DNA of 64,000 bases from Hyphomicrobiales bacterium (GCA_027489535.1 JAIXZO010000019.1:45272-109271); one strand, 5' to 3'. Numbered from the stretch's first letter, positions 1-9,237 are shown. The notes: a model not told the origin generated them from the sequence alone. Translations and numbers: made by a program.

Positions 1-141
1 GGCCGCACGACGGGCACCGCCGTCGCGCCCGCGACGCCCGCTCCGGCAGCGGCTCCCGCCCCTGCTCCGGCCAAGCCGGCGGACCAGCAGAGCCTGCAGA
101 GGCTCATCGATACGACCAATCCGGCCCAGCCGAAGCGTTGA
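1..141 (+). CDS. C-terminal end of a probable CvpA family membrane protein (partial)
   Basis: Frame 1 is open from the window edge to a TGA at 139-141, giving 46 residues. The stretch starts rich in Ala and Pro and ends in QSLQRLIDTTN followed by a short basic tail. CvpA proteins of alphaproteobacteria are inner-membrane proteins that often end in a low-complexity Ala/Pro tail with a short helix of this type, and cvpA is commonly just upstream of purF. The call rests mostly on position and on the tail, because the membrane helices lie outside the window. Confidence 0.5.
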   Translation, partial: GRTTGTAVAPATPAPAAAPAPAPAKPADQQSLQRLIDTTNPAQPKR

Positions 142-211
142 AAAACGCCGACAAGGGGCGCATATTCATCTCGGAACGGCGCACCCCGGCTGCGTCGGCG
201 CGGAATCACCC

Positions 212-1666
212 ATGAACGACCTCGATTTCGACCTCGACGCCGACCGGCTTCGCGAAGAATGCGGCGTGTTCGGCATCTTCGGCCATCCGGATGCGGCCGC
301 CATCACGGCGCTCGGACTGCATGCCTTGCAGCACCGCGGACAGGAGGCGGCGGGCATCGTCGCCTTCGACGGCAAGCGCTTCCACTCGGAGCGGAAGCTC
401 GGACTCGTTGGCGACGGCTTCTCGGACCGCGCGGTGATCGAGCGGCTGAAGGGCTCGCAGGCCATCGGCCATGTGCGCTATTCCACGACCGGCGAAACGG
501 TGCTGCGCAACGTGCAGCCGCTGTTCGCGGAGCTGCATGGCGGCGGCTTCGCCGTGGCGCACAACGGCAATCTCACCAACGGCTTGACGATCCGTCGTGA
601 ACTGGTGCGCGAAGGCGCGATCTGCCAGTCGACGACGGATACGGAGGTGATCCTCCATCTCGTCGCGCGCAGCCGCCGGGCCCGCTTCGTGGAAGCGTTC
701 GTGGACGCCATCGCGCGGCTCGAAGGCGCCTACGCCTTCGTCGGCATGACCAACAAGAAGCTCGTCGGCGCGCGCGACCCGCTGGGCATCCGCCCGCTGG
801 TGCTGGGCGAACTCGACGGCAAATACATCCTCGCCTCGGAGACCTGCGCGCTCGACATCATCGGCGCGCGCTTCATCCGCGACATCGAGAACGGCGAAGT
901 GGTGGTGATCTCGGAGGACGGGATCGAATCGCTGAAGCCGTTCCCGCCGCGCGCGGCGCGGCCCTGCATCTTCGAATTCATCTATTTCGCGCGGCCGGAC
1001 TCGGTGGTGCACGGCCGCCCCGTCTACGACGTACGCAAGCGCATGGGCGCGGAACTGGCGGCGGAAGCGGGCATCGACGCGGACGTGGTGGTGCCGGTGC
1101 CGGATTCGGGCGTGCCGGCGGCGCTGGGCTTCGCGCAGGCGGCGGGCATCCCCTACGAGCTCGGCATCATCCGCAACCATTATGTCGGCCGCACCTTCAT
1201 CCAGCCCACGCAATCGGTGCGCGAATTGGGCGTGCGCCTGAAGCACTCGGCCAACCGCTCGGTGGTGGCGGGCAAGCGCATCGTGCTGATCGACGACTCG
1301 ATCGTGCGCGGCACGACCTCCGTGAAGATCGTGCAGATGATGCGCGACGCGGGGGCGAAGGAGGTGCATTTCCGCATCTCGAGCCCGCCGATCACGCATC
1401 CCGACTATTACGGCATCGACACGCCGGAGCGCGAAAAGCTGCTTGCCGCGACGCATTCGCTCGAAGAAATGCGCCGCTACATCGGCTGCGACTCGCTCGC
1501 CTTCCTCTCGGTGGACGGGATCTATCGCGCGATGGGCGAGCCGGGCCGTGACCCGGCCGCGCCGAAATTCACCGACCATTGCTTCACCGGCGACTATCCC
1601 ACGCCGCTGACGGACAAATCCGGCGAAACGCCCCGCCAATTGGCCTTGCTGGCCGAAGCCGGCTGA
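212..1666 (+). CDS. purF: Amidophosphoribosyltransferase PurF
   Basis: Catalyses the first committed step of purine synthesis, transferring glutamine amide nitrogen to PRPP in the cytoplasm. The 484-residue length is normal. A 16-residue propeptide precedes Cys17 in the motif ECGVFGI, the N-terminal nucleophile of the class II glutaminase domain exposed after cleavage. The phosphoribosyltransferase domain carries the PRPP motif VLIDDSIVRGTT with the acidic pair at residues 361-362. The SDR gene starts 16 bases after the stop, so the two are probably co-transcribed. The gene lies downstream of a probable cvpA, the usual arrangement. Confidence 0.97.
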   Translation: MNDLDFDLDADRLREECGVFGIFGHPDAAAITALGLHALQHRGQEAAGIVAFDGKRFHSERKLGLVGDGFSDRAVIERLKGSQAIGHVRYSTTGETVLRNVQPLFAELHGGGFAVAHNGNLTNGLTIRRELVREGAICQSTTDTEVILHLVARSRRARFVEAFVDAIARLEGAYAFVGMTNKKLVGARDPLGIRPLVLGELDGKYILASETCALDIIGARFIRDIENGEVVVISEDGIESLKPFPPRAARPCIFEFIYFARPDSVVHGRPVYDVRKRMGAELAAEAGIDADVVVPVPDSGVPAALGFAQAAGIPYELGIIRNHYVGRTFIQPTQSVRELGVRLKHSANRSVVAGKRIVLIDDSIVRGTTSVKIVQMMRDAGAKEVHFRISSPPITHPDYYGIDTPEREKLLAATHSLEEMRRYIGCDSLAFLSVDGIYRAMGEPGRDPAAPKFTDHCFTGDYPTPLTDKSGETPRQLALLAEAG

Positions 1667-1682
1667 CATCTTCAGGAACAGC

Positions 1683-2423
1683 ATGACCAAGCCTCTCGAA
1701 AACCGCATCGCCCTCATCACGGGCGCGTCGCGCGGCATCGGCCGTGCGGCGGCCTTGGCCTTCGCGGAAGCCGGCGCGCATATCGTGGCCGTGGCCCGCA
1801 CGCAGGGCGCGCTCGAGGAACTCGACGACGCCATCCGCGAGCGCGGCTCCACCGCGACGCTGGTGCCGATGGACCTCAAGGACATGGAAGGCCTCGACCG
1901 CCTCGGCGCGGCGATCTTCGAGCGTTGGGGCAAGCTCGACGTGTTCCTCGGCAACGGGGCCGTGCTCGGCCCGATCTCGCCGCTGGGCCATGTGAGCCCG
2001 AAGGCGTGGGACGAGGTGATGACGGTGAACGTCACAGCCAATTGGCGGCTGATCCGCTCGCTCGACCCGCTGCTGCAGGCGTCGGACGCCGGGCGCGCGA
2101 TTTTGCTTTCGTCGGGGGCTTCTTGGAAGCGCTCGGCCTATTGGGGGCCGTATTCGGTCTCGAAAGCCGCGATCGACGCGCTGGGCTCGACCTATGCCAA
2201 CGAGAACGCCTCGACCAACGTCCGGGTGATGATGGTCAATCCCGGCCCGCTGCGCACCGAAATGCGCGCCGCGGCGCTGCCGGGCGAGGATCCGATGACG
2301 CTCGAAACCCCCGAAGACCTCGCGCCGTGGATCTTGAAGCTGGCCCTGCCGGAATGGTCGGACACCGGCAAGGTGTTCGACTTCCCGAGCCGCAAGGTGC
2401 TGAGCTACCGCTGGCCCGAGTGA
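1683..2423 (+). CDS. Short-chain dehydrogenase/reductase (SDR) family oxidoreductase
   Basis: A 246-residue classical SDR. The Rossmann glycine motif TGASRGIG is at residues 13-20, the catalytic serine at 143/144 and the catalytic pair YxxxK at 157-161. The glycine motif and the following Arg (residue 17) fit NADP(H) preference, which is inference. It starts 16 bases after purF, and this pairing is often seen in Hyphomicrobiales. The substrate cannot be told from sequence. A possible role in purine-linked metabolism is suggested only by position. Confidence 0.88.
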   Translation: MTKPLENRIALITGASRGIGRAAALAFAEAGAHIVAVARTQGALEELDDAIRERGSTATLVPMDLKDMEGLDRLGAAIFERWGKLDVFLGNGAVLGPISPLGHVSPKAWDEVMTVNVTANWRLIRSLDPLLQASDAGRAILLSSGASWKRSAYWGPYSVSKAAIDALGSTYANENASTNVRVMMVNPGPLRTEMRAAALPGEDPMTLETPEDLAPWILKLALPEWSDTGKVFDFPSRKVLSYRWPE

Positions 2424-2446
2424 GGGTTTCGTAGCCGGTCGGTTGT

Positions 2447-2548
2447 GTCATCCCGGGCCGCGGAGCGGACCCGGGACCTAGTCTTTCTTGCGGACGCCGT
2501 GGAACAAGGCTGGGTCCCGGCTCTGCGCTTCGCTTCGGCCGGGATGAC
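2447..2548. repeat. Palindromic intergenic repeat, type A (copy 1)
   Basis: Begins GTCATCCCGGG and ends GGCCGGGATGAC, so the termini are inverted repeats. The interior has a second inverted pair, GGACCCGGGACC against GGCTGGGTCCCGG. Two other copies lie at 8876-8964 and 14981-15068. It is non-coding, sits between convergent genes, and could fold into a long hairpin in RNA from either strand. Confidence 0.85.
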
Positions 2549-2569
2549 AGGGTTGGTTGATCATCATCC

Positions 2570-2688
2570 CGTCATTGCGAGGAGCGGAGCGACGCGGCAA
2601 TCCAGGGGCCGCGCGCTCGGTGGTTCGGAGCAGGGTGCGGGTCGACGGCGACCTTCAGCTGGATTGCTTCGCTTCGCTCGCAATGACG
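2570..2688. repeat. Palindromic intergenic repeat, type B (copy 1)
   Basis: Begins CGTCATTGCGAGGAGCG and ends CGCTCGCAATGACG, with inner arms CGGCAATCCAGG and AGCTGGATTGC. Two further copies are at 11333-11455 and 14849-14965. The arms are near-identical between copies while the central loop varies. It lies 21 bases from a type A copy, between the converging SDR and methyltransferase genes. Confidence 0.85.
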
Positions 2689-2707
2689 GAATTCATTTGG
2701 TGTCGGT

Positions 2708-3523
2708 CTAGTCGTCGGCCTTTTTCGCGGGTTTGAGGCGCTTTTTGGTTTGAGGCTCGCGGGGGCCTTCGACGAGGCGGACGATCATGCCGCGGATGGT
2801 GCGGACGTCTTGTTCGGACATGCTCATGCGGTGGAACATGTTGCGCAGGTTGCGGCTCATGTTGGGGCGCTTGTGCGGCGGGCGGAAGAAGCCTCGGGTC
2901 GCGAGCTGGTCTTCGAGATAATCGAAGAAGGACAGCACCGCCTCGCGCGTCGCGGGCGGCCATTTTTCCTTTTTGGCGAAGGGCAGCGGCTCGGCGGCGG
3001 CGGCGGCGGCTTGCCAGGCGTAGCCGGCGAGCAGCACGGCTTGGGCGAGGTTGAGCGAGGCGTAGGCGGGATTGACCGGGTAGGTCAGGATCGCGTCGGC
3101 CAGCGAGATATCGTCGTTTTCCAAGCCGGTGCGTTCGCGCCCGAACAGGATGCCGACCTTTTCGCCGGCGGCGACGCGCGCGCGCATGGCGGGACCGGCT
3201 TCGGCGGGGCCGACGACGTCCTTGCCCTGCCCGCGCTCGCGCGCCGTGGTGGCGTAGACGAAATGCAGATCGGCCATCGCCTCGGCCAAGGACGCGAAGA
3301 CCTGCGCGCCGTCGAGCACGTATTCCGCCCCGGCGGCGGCGGCGCGGGTCTTCTGGTGCAGCCAATTGCCGCGCGGCCGCACGAGGCGCATTTCGGACAG
3401 GCCGAAATTGGCCATGGCACGGGCGGTCATGCCGATGTTCTCGCCGAGCTGCGGCTCGACGAGGATCACGACGGGTCCGCCGGACAAAGCGGGTCGCGTG
3501 CGGTCGGTTCCGGCTCCGGGCAT
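2708..3523 (-). CDS. trmJ: TrmH/SpoU family RNA 2'-O-methyltransferase, TrmJ-like
   Basis: A 271-residue SPOUT-class methyltransferase. The three SpoU motifs are present: LVEPQLGENIGMTARAM near the N-terminus with Asn and Arg of motif 1, ILFGRERTGLEND as motif 2, and NPAYASLNLAQAV as motif 3, which forms the knotted SAM site. The order and C-terminal extension match TrmJ, which 2'-O-methylates tRNA position 32. Other SpoU enzymes that modify rRNA are possible but less likely. The gene is convergent with the SDR gene across the repeat block and divergent from rnr. Confidence 0.82.
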   Translation of the reverse strand: MPGAGTDRTRPALSGGPVVILVEPQLGENIGMTARAMANFGLSEMRLVRPRGNWLHQKTRAAAAGAEYVLDGAQVFASLAEAMADLHFVYATTARERGQGKDVVGPAEAGPAMRARVAAGEKVGILFGRERTGLENDDISLADAILTYPVNPAYASLNLAQAVLLAGYAWQAAAAAAEPLPFAKKEKWPPATREAVLSFFDYLEDQLATRGFFRPPHKRPNMSRNLRNMFHRMSMSEQDVRTIRGMIVRLVEGPREPQTKKRLKPAKKADD

Positions 3524-3661
3524 GGGGACTCGCTTGGCTGATGGCGCTCCGCTCTATGGCGGGCGCGGGAAAGGTGCAAGCGTCGGGAAGGCCGAGACGG
3601 TGAACCCGCGCCCGCGACGGCGGTTTTTCCCGAGGGCCGGGGATTTTGCGGCGGGGTAGCC

Positions 3662-6031
3662 ATGCCTACCGCCCCCGTGCGAGAAGGCGAGCGTTCCATG
3701 CCGTATCAGACCCGAGGATCATCGCGGACGATGAAGGCTTCCGGAGACATCAGGGGCGGCGACAAGCTGCCCTCCCGCGAGGACGTGCTCGCCTTCGTGC
3801 GCAACGAAAAGGGCAAGGTCGGCAAGCGCGAGATCGCGCGTGCGTTCGACCTGAAGGGCGAGGCCCGCATCGCGCTCAAGCGCATGCTCCGCGAAATGGA
3901 AGACGACGGGCTGCTCGACCGGCACGGCAAGACGCTGCACAAGGGCGGCGGACTGCCCCCGATGGTGCTGTGCGACATCGTAGCGCGCGACCGCGACGGC
4001 GACCTGCTCGCCGTGCCCGTGGAATGGGACGAAGCCGCGCAGGGCCGCGCGCCGCGCGTCGCCATTCGCATGCCGCGCCGCCCCCGCCCCGGCCAACCGG
4101 TGCCCGGATTGCAGGACCGCGTGCTCGTGCGCGTGGAGGAGACGGACGAAGAGGGCGGCCCCGCCTATCAGGGCCGCGTGGTGAAGCTGCTGGAGCGCGC
4201 CCGCGTGCAGGTGCTCGGCATCTTCAAGGCGCGGCGCGAGGGCGGCGGACGCGTGCTGCCCGTCGACAAGAAGGCGCTCGGCCGCGAATTCCTGATCGCG
4301 CCCGGCGACGAGGGCGAAGCCGAGGACGGCGACCTCGTTTCCGTGACGCCGCGCAGCTCCCACAGCCGCGCCGGCGGGCCTGTTATGGCGCGCATCAAGG
4401 AACGGCTGGGCTCGCTGAATTCGGAAAAGGCGATCAGCCTCGTGGCGATCCATGCCCACGGCATCCCGGACCGCTTCGCGGCCACGACGCTGGCGGAAGC
4501 GGAGGCGGCGAAGCCCGCGACGCTGAAGGGCCGCGAGGACATGCGCGCGCTGCCGCTCGTGACCATCGACCCCGCCGACGCCAAGGACCACGACGATGCG
4601 GTCCATGCCGCGCCCGACGACGACCCGAAGAACAAGGGCGGCTACGTCGTCACCGTCGCCATCGCCGATGTGGCGGCTTACGTGCATACCGGCTCGCATC
4701 TCGACCGCGAGGCGCTGGAACGCGGCAATTCGGTCTATTTTCCCGACCGCGTGGTGCCGATGCTGCCGGAACGGATCTCCAACGACCTGTGCTCGCTGCG
4801 GCCGAACGAGGACCGCGCGGCGTTGGCGGTGCGCATGGTGCTGGGGGCGGACGGGCAGAAGCGGCGGCATACGTTTCACCGCATCCTGATGCGCTCGGCC
4901 GCGAAGCTCTCCTATCAACAGGCGCAGGCCGCCATCGACGGACGGCCGGACGAGACGACCGAGCCGCTGTTGGCCGACGTGCTGCGGCCGCTGTGGGACG
5001 CGTATCACTGCGCCCACAAGGCCCGGCAGGAACGCGCGCCGCTGGCGCTGGAACTGCCGGAACGCAAGATCCTGCTCAAGCCCGACGGCACCGTAGACCG
5101 GGTGATCGTTCCCGAGCGGCTCGACGCGCACAAGCTGATCGAAGAATTCATGATCCTCGCCAATGTCGCGGCGGCGGAAGAGCTGGAGGGGCATCGCACC
5201 CCCCTGCTCTATCGCGTGCATGACGAGCCTTCGGTGGAGAAGCTGCGGACCTTGGGCGAAGTGCTCGCCTCGGTCGGCATCAAGATGACGTTGCAGGGCG
5301 CGCTGCGGCCGGAATTCTTCAACCGGATCCTGGCCAAGGTGGTCGACACCGAGCACGCTCCGTTCGTCAACGAGATCGTGCTGCGCAGTCAGGCGCAGGC
5401 GCAATATGCGCACGAAAATCTCGGGCATTTCGGCTTGAACCTGCGGCGCTACGCGCATTTCACCTCGCCGATCCGCCGCTATGCCGACCTGATCGTGCAC
5501 CGGGCCCTGGTGCGGGCGCTGAAGCTGGGAAGCGACGGGCTCGCGGACGCCACCATCCCCGACCTGCCGGAGATCGCCGCGGCGATTTCGGCGGCGGAGC
5601 GCAGGGCGATGGCGGCCGAGCGCGAGACGGTGGACCGGCTGATCGCGCATCATCTGGCCGACCGCATCGGCGCGACATTCGACGGCCGCATTTCCGGCGT
5701 AACGCGCTCCGGCCTGTTCGTGAAACTGTTCGAGACGGGCGCGGACGGGTTCATCCCCGCTTCGACCATCGGGGCGGATTACTACGCGCATGACGAGAGC
5801 CTGCAGGCGCTCGTCGGGCAATCGACCGGCGAGAGCTATCGGCTCGGCGACGTGGTGTCGGTGAAGCTGGTGGAAGCCGCGCCGGTGGCGGGCGCGCTGC
5901 GATTCGAAATGCTGTCGGACGGCCGGGTGATCCCCGGGGCGGGCGGCAAGCGCGGGCGCAGACGCGCCGGCGGCGCGGCGCGCGGCGAGCGGCAGGAACG
6001 GGCGAAGGTCCGCAAGAGGAGCAAACGATGA
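3662..6031 (+). CDS. rnr: Ribonuclease R
   Basis: A 789-residue RNB-family 3'-5' exoribonuclease that degrades structured RNA. An N-terminal winged-helix region (about residues 35-110) is followed by cold-shock-like segments, the RNB catalytic core with TIDPADAKDHDDAV at residues 301-314 holding the metal-binding aspartates, and a C-terminal S1 domain (about 670-760). A basic Lys/Arg-rich tail ends the protein. Alternative in-frame ATG codons at 3698 and 3731 make the exact start uncertain. Its TGA overlaps the next ATG as ATGA, so it heads an operon with the DUF983 and Nudix genes. Confidence 0.95.
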   Translation: MPTAPVREGERSMPYQTRGSSRTMKASGDIRGGDKLPSREDVLAFVRNEKGKVGKREIARAFDLKGEARIALKRMLREMEDDGLLDRHGKTLHKGGGLPPMVLCDIVARDRDGDLLAVPVEWDEAAQGRAPRVAIRMPRRPRPGQPVPGLQDRVLVRVEETDEEGGPAYQGRVVKLLERARVQVLGIFKARREGGGRVLPVDKKALGREFLIAPGDEGEAEDGDLVSVTPRSSHSRAGGPVMARIKERLGSLNSEKAISLVAIHAHGIPDRFAATTLAEAEAAKPATLKGREDMRALPLVTIDPADAKDHDDAVHAAPDDDPKNKGGYVVTVAIADVAAYVHTGSHLDREALERGNSVYFPDRVVPMLPERISNDLCSLRPNEDRAALAVRMVLGADGQKRRHTFHRILMRSAAKLSYQQAQAAIDGRPDETTEPLLADVLRPLWDAYHCAHKARQERAPLALELPERKILLKPDGTVDRVIVPERLDAHKLIEEFMILANVAAAEELEGHRTPLLYRVHDEPSVEKLRTLGEVLASVGIKMTLQGALRPEFFNRILAKVVDTEHAPFVNEIVLRSQAQAQYAHENLGHFGLNLRRYAHFTSPIRRYADLIVHRALVRALKLGSDGLADATIPDLPEIAAAISAAERRAMAAERETVDRLIAHHLADRIGATFDGRISGVTRSGLFVKLFETGADGFIPASTIGADYYAHDESLQALVGQSTGESYRLGDVVSVKLVEAAPVAGALRFEMLSDGRVIPGAGGKRGRRRAGGAARGERQERAKVRKRSKR

Positions 6032-6531
6032 CGAGCACCGTGCAAGACGACCGCGTCGCGGGCGACGCCGAAGCGGCCCGCGGGGGCGCTCCGGTCAAGA
6101 CATGGAGCCGCGAGGCGGATCTGCCGGGGCGTTCGGTGTTCAGATCGATGCTGCGCGGCGCGGCCGGGCGCTGCCCGCATTGCGGCGAGGGTCGGCTGTT
6201 CGGCCGCTTTCTGAAGGTGGTGCCGGAATGCGCCGCCTGCGGCGAGGACATGCACCATCACCGCGCCGACGACCTGCCCGCCTATCTGGTGATGTTCGTG
6301 ACCGGCCATGTCGTGCTCGGCGCACTGCTTTATGCCGACAATCACGGCTGGACGGCGACGCAGCACATGCTCGCTTGGCCCGCTTTGACGGTGGCGCTCT
6401 CGCTGGGCATGATCCAGCCCGTGAAGGGGGCCGTCGTCGGCCTTCAATGGGCGCTGCGGATGCACGGCTTCGGCACGGGTCCGGACGGCGACGAGCACCC
6501 GGCCCTGAAGCCGCATCCGGACCACGCATGA
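6028..6531 (+). CDS. DUF983 family membrane protein with zinc ribbon
   Basis: A 167-residue protein. Two cysteine pairs, RCPHCGEG and ECAACGED, form a likely zinc ribbon, followed by HHHRADDLPAY and two hydrophobic segments (about residues 90-107 and 118-137) that should span the membrane. This layout is diagnostic of DUF983. The family is widespread in alphaproteobacteria and has no established function. It is translationally coupled by ATGA overlaps to rnr upstream and to the Nudix gene downstream, suggesting co-expression with RNA decay and housecleaning functions. Confidence 0.88.
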   Translation: MTSTVQDDRVAGDAEAARGGAPVKTWSREADLPGRSVFRSMLRGAAGRCPHCGEGRLFGRFLKVVPECAACGEDMHHHRADDLPAYLVMFVTGHVVLGALLYADNHGWTATQHMLAWPALTVALSLGMIQPVKGAVVGLQWALRMHGFGTGPDGDEHPALKPHPDHA

Positions 6532-7262
6532 CCGATACCGCCGTCTCCACGCCCGCCGCCGCCGCACCGCGCGCGGCACTCCCGCTGCGCCCCAAGGACG
6601 CGGCGACGCTGATCCTGCTCGACCGCTCCGGCGCGCATCCGAAGGTGCTGATGGGCAAGCGGCATGCGGGGCATAAGTTCATGCCCGGCAAGTTCGTGTT
6701 TCCCGGCGGGCGCATCGAGGCGGGCGACCGGCGCATGTCGGTGGCGGGCGCGCTGGATCCGGTGGTCGAGGAACGGTTGCTCAAGCGCATGCAGCGGCCG
6801 AGCCCGATGAAGGCGCGCGCGATGGCGATGGCCGCCATCCGCGAGACGTTCGAGGAAACAGGGCTGATGCTGGGCTCGTGCGACTACGGCACGCCCGCGG
6901 TGGTGCCGGAAGGGCCTTGGCGCGACTTCCAGACGCACGGCGTGCATCCCGAACTCGACGGCCTGCATTTCATCGCGCGGGCGATCACGCCGCCGGGACG
7001 GCCGAAGCGCTTCGACGCGCGCTTCTTCGCGGCCGACGCGCAGGACGTGGCGCACCAAGTCGACGGCGTGGTGGGGCCGGAATCGGAACTGGTCGAGCTG
7101 GTGTGGGTGCCGTTGTCGGAGGCGCGCGACCTCGATCTGCCGCGCATCACGAGCATCGTGCTCGATGAACTCGAAGCGCGGCTCGCGGCGGGGATGCCCG
7201 CATGGCGGCCGGTGCCGTTCTACTTCTTCCGTCGCGGGAACCACCTGCGCGAGGACCTCTGA
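6528..7262 (+). CDS. Nudix hydrolase with an interrupted Nudix box
   Basis: The ATG at 6528 overlaps the preceding stop as ATGA, giving 244 residues; the frame is open further upstream but that part is antisense-like shadow. The Nudix box is split: GGRIEAGD at residues 60-67 and RETFEETGLM at 105-114, with about 35 residues inserted between them. This arrangement is known from NUDT19/RP2-type and CoA-pyrophosphatase-like members. The substrate is not evident; a nucleoside diphosphate derivative or acyl-CoA is plausible. It is the third gene of the rnr operon. Confidence 0.85.
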   Translation: MTDTAVSTPAAAAPRAALPLRPKDAATLILLDRSGAHPKVLMGKRHAGHKFMPGKFVFPGGRIEAGDRRMSVAGALDPVVEERLLKRMQRPSPMKARAMAMAAIRETFEETGLMLGSCDYGTPAVVPEGPWRDFQTHGVHPELDGLHFIARAITPPGRPKRFDARFFAADAQDVAHQVDGVVGPESELVELVWVPLSEARDLDLPRITSIVLDELEARLAAGMPAWRPVPFYFFRRGNHLREDL

Positions 7263-7265
7263 AGC

Positions 7266-8429
7266 ATGGAGGCTTCGACCGCCGGCGCCGCCCGGCGCAC
7301 GCGCAACGTGACCATCGCGGCGGCGACCATGACCATCGCGCTGGTGGGCATGGGCCTGTCGCTGACCTTGCCGCTGTTGTCGCTGCGCATGGAAGCCGGC
7401 GGGATGACGGGTGGCTTCATCGGCTTGAACACCGCGTTCGGCGGGTTGGCGACCGTGCTCGGCGCCCCCTTCGTACCGCGGCTGGCGCGCATGTTCGGCG
7501 TGCGGCCGATCCTGTTCGCGGCCGTGGCGCTGGGGGCGGCCACCCTCCTCTCGTTTCATTACATCCCGAATTTCATCGCTTGGTTCGGCCTGCGCTTTCT
7601 GTTCGGCGTGTCGCTGACGATTTTGTTCGTGCTGAGCGAGTTCTGGATCAACGCCGCCGCCCCGCCCGAGCGGCGCGGACTGGTGATGGGCATCTACGCC
7701 ACCGTGCTGTCGCTCGGCTTCGCTGCGGGGCCCGCGATTCTGGCCTTGGTGGGCACGCAGGGCCTCGCGCCCTTTGCGGCGGGCGCGGCGATCTTCCTGC
7801 TGGCGACGATTCCCGTGGCCTTGGCCGGGGGCGAGACGCCCGTGATCGAGGACGAGACGACGCGCAACGTGTGGTCTTTCCTGCGCGCGGCGCCGGCGGC
7901 CACCTTGGCGGGCTTCGTCTACGGCGCGGTCGAGACCGGGGCGTTCGGGCTGCTGCCCGTGTACGGGCGGCGCGTCGGGTTCGACGAACAGGGCGCGGCG
8001 GCGCTGATCACCGTGGTGGCGTTGGGCAACGTGCTGTTCCAGATTCCCATCGGGCTGCTCGCGGACAAGATCGACCGGCGCAAGGTGCTGCTGGGCTGCG
8101 CGCTGGTGGGCGTGGCCGGCGCGGCGCTGATCCCCTTCGTCGTCGAGGCGCGATGGGCGCTGACGGCCGTGCTGTTCGTGTGGGGCGGCATCGTCGCGGG
8201 CCTTTACACCGTGGGGCTGGCTTTGCTCGGCGCGCGCTTCACCGGGGCGGAACTGGCGACGGCGAACGCGGCCTTCGTCATTCTCTACAGCATGGGCATG
8301 ATGGCCGGGCCGCCGCTGATCGGGCTGGGCATGGACGCGGCCGATCCGCACGGCTTCGCCTGGACCTTGGCGGCGATGTTCGCGGTGTATCTGCTCGTCG
8401 CGGGCACGGGCTTCGCGAAAAGCCGCTGA
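7266..8429 (+). CDS. MFS transporter
   Basis: A 387-residue, strongly hydrophobic protein with about 12 predicted membrane segments. The loop after helix 2 has an MFS-like pattern ([16 protein letters not shown]), repeated in the second half ([12 protein letters not shown]). It starts three bases after the Nudix stop, so it belongs to the rnr transcription unit. It resembles YcaD/YfkF-like MFS members that sit at this locus in Hyphomicrobiales, but the substrate cannot be inferred. Confidence 0.85.
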   Translation: MEASTAGAARRTRNVTIAAATMTIALVGMGLSLTLPLLSLRMEAGGMTGGFIGLNTAFGGLATVLGAPFVPRLARMFGVRPILFAAVALGAATLLSFHYIPNFIAWFGLRFLFGVSLTILFVLSEFWINAAAPPERRGLVMGIYATVLSLGFAAGPAILALVGTQGLAPFAAGAAIFLLATIPVALAGGETPVIEDETTRNVWSFLRAAPAATLAGFVYGAVETGAFGLLPVYGRRVGFDEQGAAALITVVALGNVLFQIPIGLLADKIDRRKVLLGCALVGVAGAALIPFVVEARWALTAVLFVWGGIVAGLYTVGLALLGARFTGAELATANAAFVILYSMGMMAGPPLIGLGMDAADPHGFAWTLAAMFAVYLLVAGTGFAKSR

Positions 8430-8445
8430 TGCGGCCGCGGCTTCC

Positions 8446-8473
8446 TTGACATTCGCCGGGGCATCGTTAGAGA
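8446..8473 (+). promoter_or_regulatory. Candidate sigma70-type promoter for rpmG
   Basis: TTGACA at 8446-8451, preceded by C as alphaproteobacterial promoters prefer, is followed after 16 bases by TAGAGA at 8468-8473. It lies between the MFS stop and rpmG, leaving a leader of roughly 85 bases. The leader contains a perfect 7-bp stem GGCCGGT/ACCGGCC (8487-8505). Confidence 0.55.
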
Positions 8474-8565
8474 TCGCGCCAACAACGGCCGGTCGCGTAC
8501 CGGCCGGTTTCCGTTTCGTGTCGATGCGCCCGCCGCGGCGCTCTCAAGCTTCGAGGATCCGCGCC

Positions 8566-8733
8566 ATGGCCAAGGCGACTACCATCAAGATCAAGCTCAT
8601 CTCGAGCGCCGATACGGGCTTCTTCTACGTGACGAAGAAGAACTCGCGCACGATGACCGACAAGCTGGTCAAGAAGAAGTACGACCCCGTGGCGAAGAAG
8701 CACGTGGAATTCCGCGAAGCCAAGATCAAGTGA
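8566..8733 (+). CDS. rpmG: 50S ribosomal protein L33
   Basis: 55 residues starting [13 protein letters not shown] and containing the L33 hallmark FYVTKKNSR. It has no cysteines, so it is the zinc-free form. The ATG at 8566 is chosen because the family begins here; upstream open frame is not conserved in type. It follows its own candidate promoter at 8446 and is closed by an intrinsic terminator at 8761, so it looks monocistronic. Confidence 0.95.
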   Translation: MAKATTIKIKLISSADTGFFYVTKKNSRTMTDKLVKKKYDPVAKKHVEFREAKIK

Positions 8734-8760
8734 TCCGACGCCTCTCGCGAACCTGAACGA

Positions 8761-8784
8761 AACCGCCCTCCGGGGCGGTTTTTT
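8761..8784 (+). terminator. Rho-independent terminator of rpmG
   Basis: A perfect 8-bp stem, AACCGCCC paired with GGGCGGTT, has a 4-base loop and runs directly into TTTT. It lies 27 bases after the rpmG stop. Confidence 0.9.
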
Positions 8785-8875
8785 CGTTTCGGGGTGCGTG
8801 GTTCGAGACGGTGCTGCGCGCCTCCTCACCATGAGGTTTGGGTGGTGGAGTTTGCTCGGGGCGTCACCCCGGTGT

Positions 8876-8964
8876 GTCATCCCGGGCGGCGTGAGCCGAC
8901 CCGGGACCCAGCTTTTCGGGCATTGTGGGACAAGGCTGGGTCCCGGCTCTTCGGCCGGGATGAC
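8876..8964. repeat. Palindromic intergenic repeat, type A (copy 2)
   Basis: Same ends as copy 1 (GTCATCCCGGG and GGCCGGGATGAC) and the same inner GGCTGGGTCCCGG arm, but 13 bases shorter in the centre. It stands alone here, without a type B partner. Confidence 0.85.
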
Positions 8965-9237
8965 AGCTGTTGCGTGGTTTTGAAGGAAGGACCGCCGTGG
9001 TGGCCGGCCGGGCGATACGGAGGAGGCCACTCCGAAGTCGCCCGCGCCGGCCTGACCCCACGGACCCGGGAGATGCGGCGGACCCGGGCATGTCCCGCAG
9101 GGTTGTCACGAAAGCGCTTCGAAAAGCGCGCGACGGTTCGCAGGATAGCGCGAAGCGAATCGAGTTGAAAGAAAAACGAATCGCTTCGCTGCGCCGCCCG
9201 GCGGCGCATAGCGCCGACGCGCGACGCCTCGACCGGA
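8965..9237. other. Gene-free region between rpmG and divK
   Basis: No open frame here has recognisable protein features. It holds a perfect GC-rich palindrome, GCGCCGCC/GGCGGCGC at 9191-9207, and an imperfect inverted repeat around 9148-9191 (GCGAAGCGAATCG against CGAATCGCTTCGC). On the minus strand the palindrome is followed after about 12 bases by a T-rich run, so it might end the divK transcript. In related genomes pleD commonly lies between divK and rpmG; I see no trace of it here. Confidence 0.5.

Noticed and set aside
206..2041. A 611-residue open frame on the minus strand across purF and the SDR gene
   Set aside because: It is antisense to two genes with clear catalytic motifs, is dominated by Arg, Ala and His in low-complexity order, and has no recognisable domain. 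Such frames arise often in GC-rich DNA.
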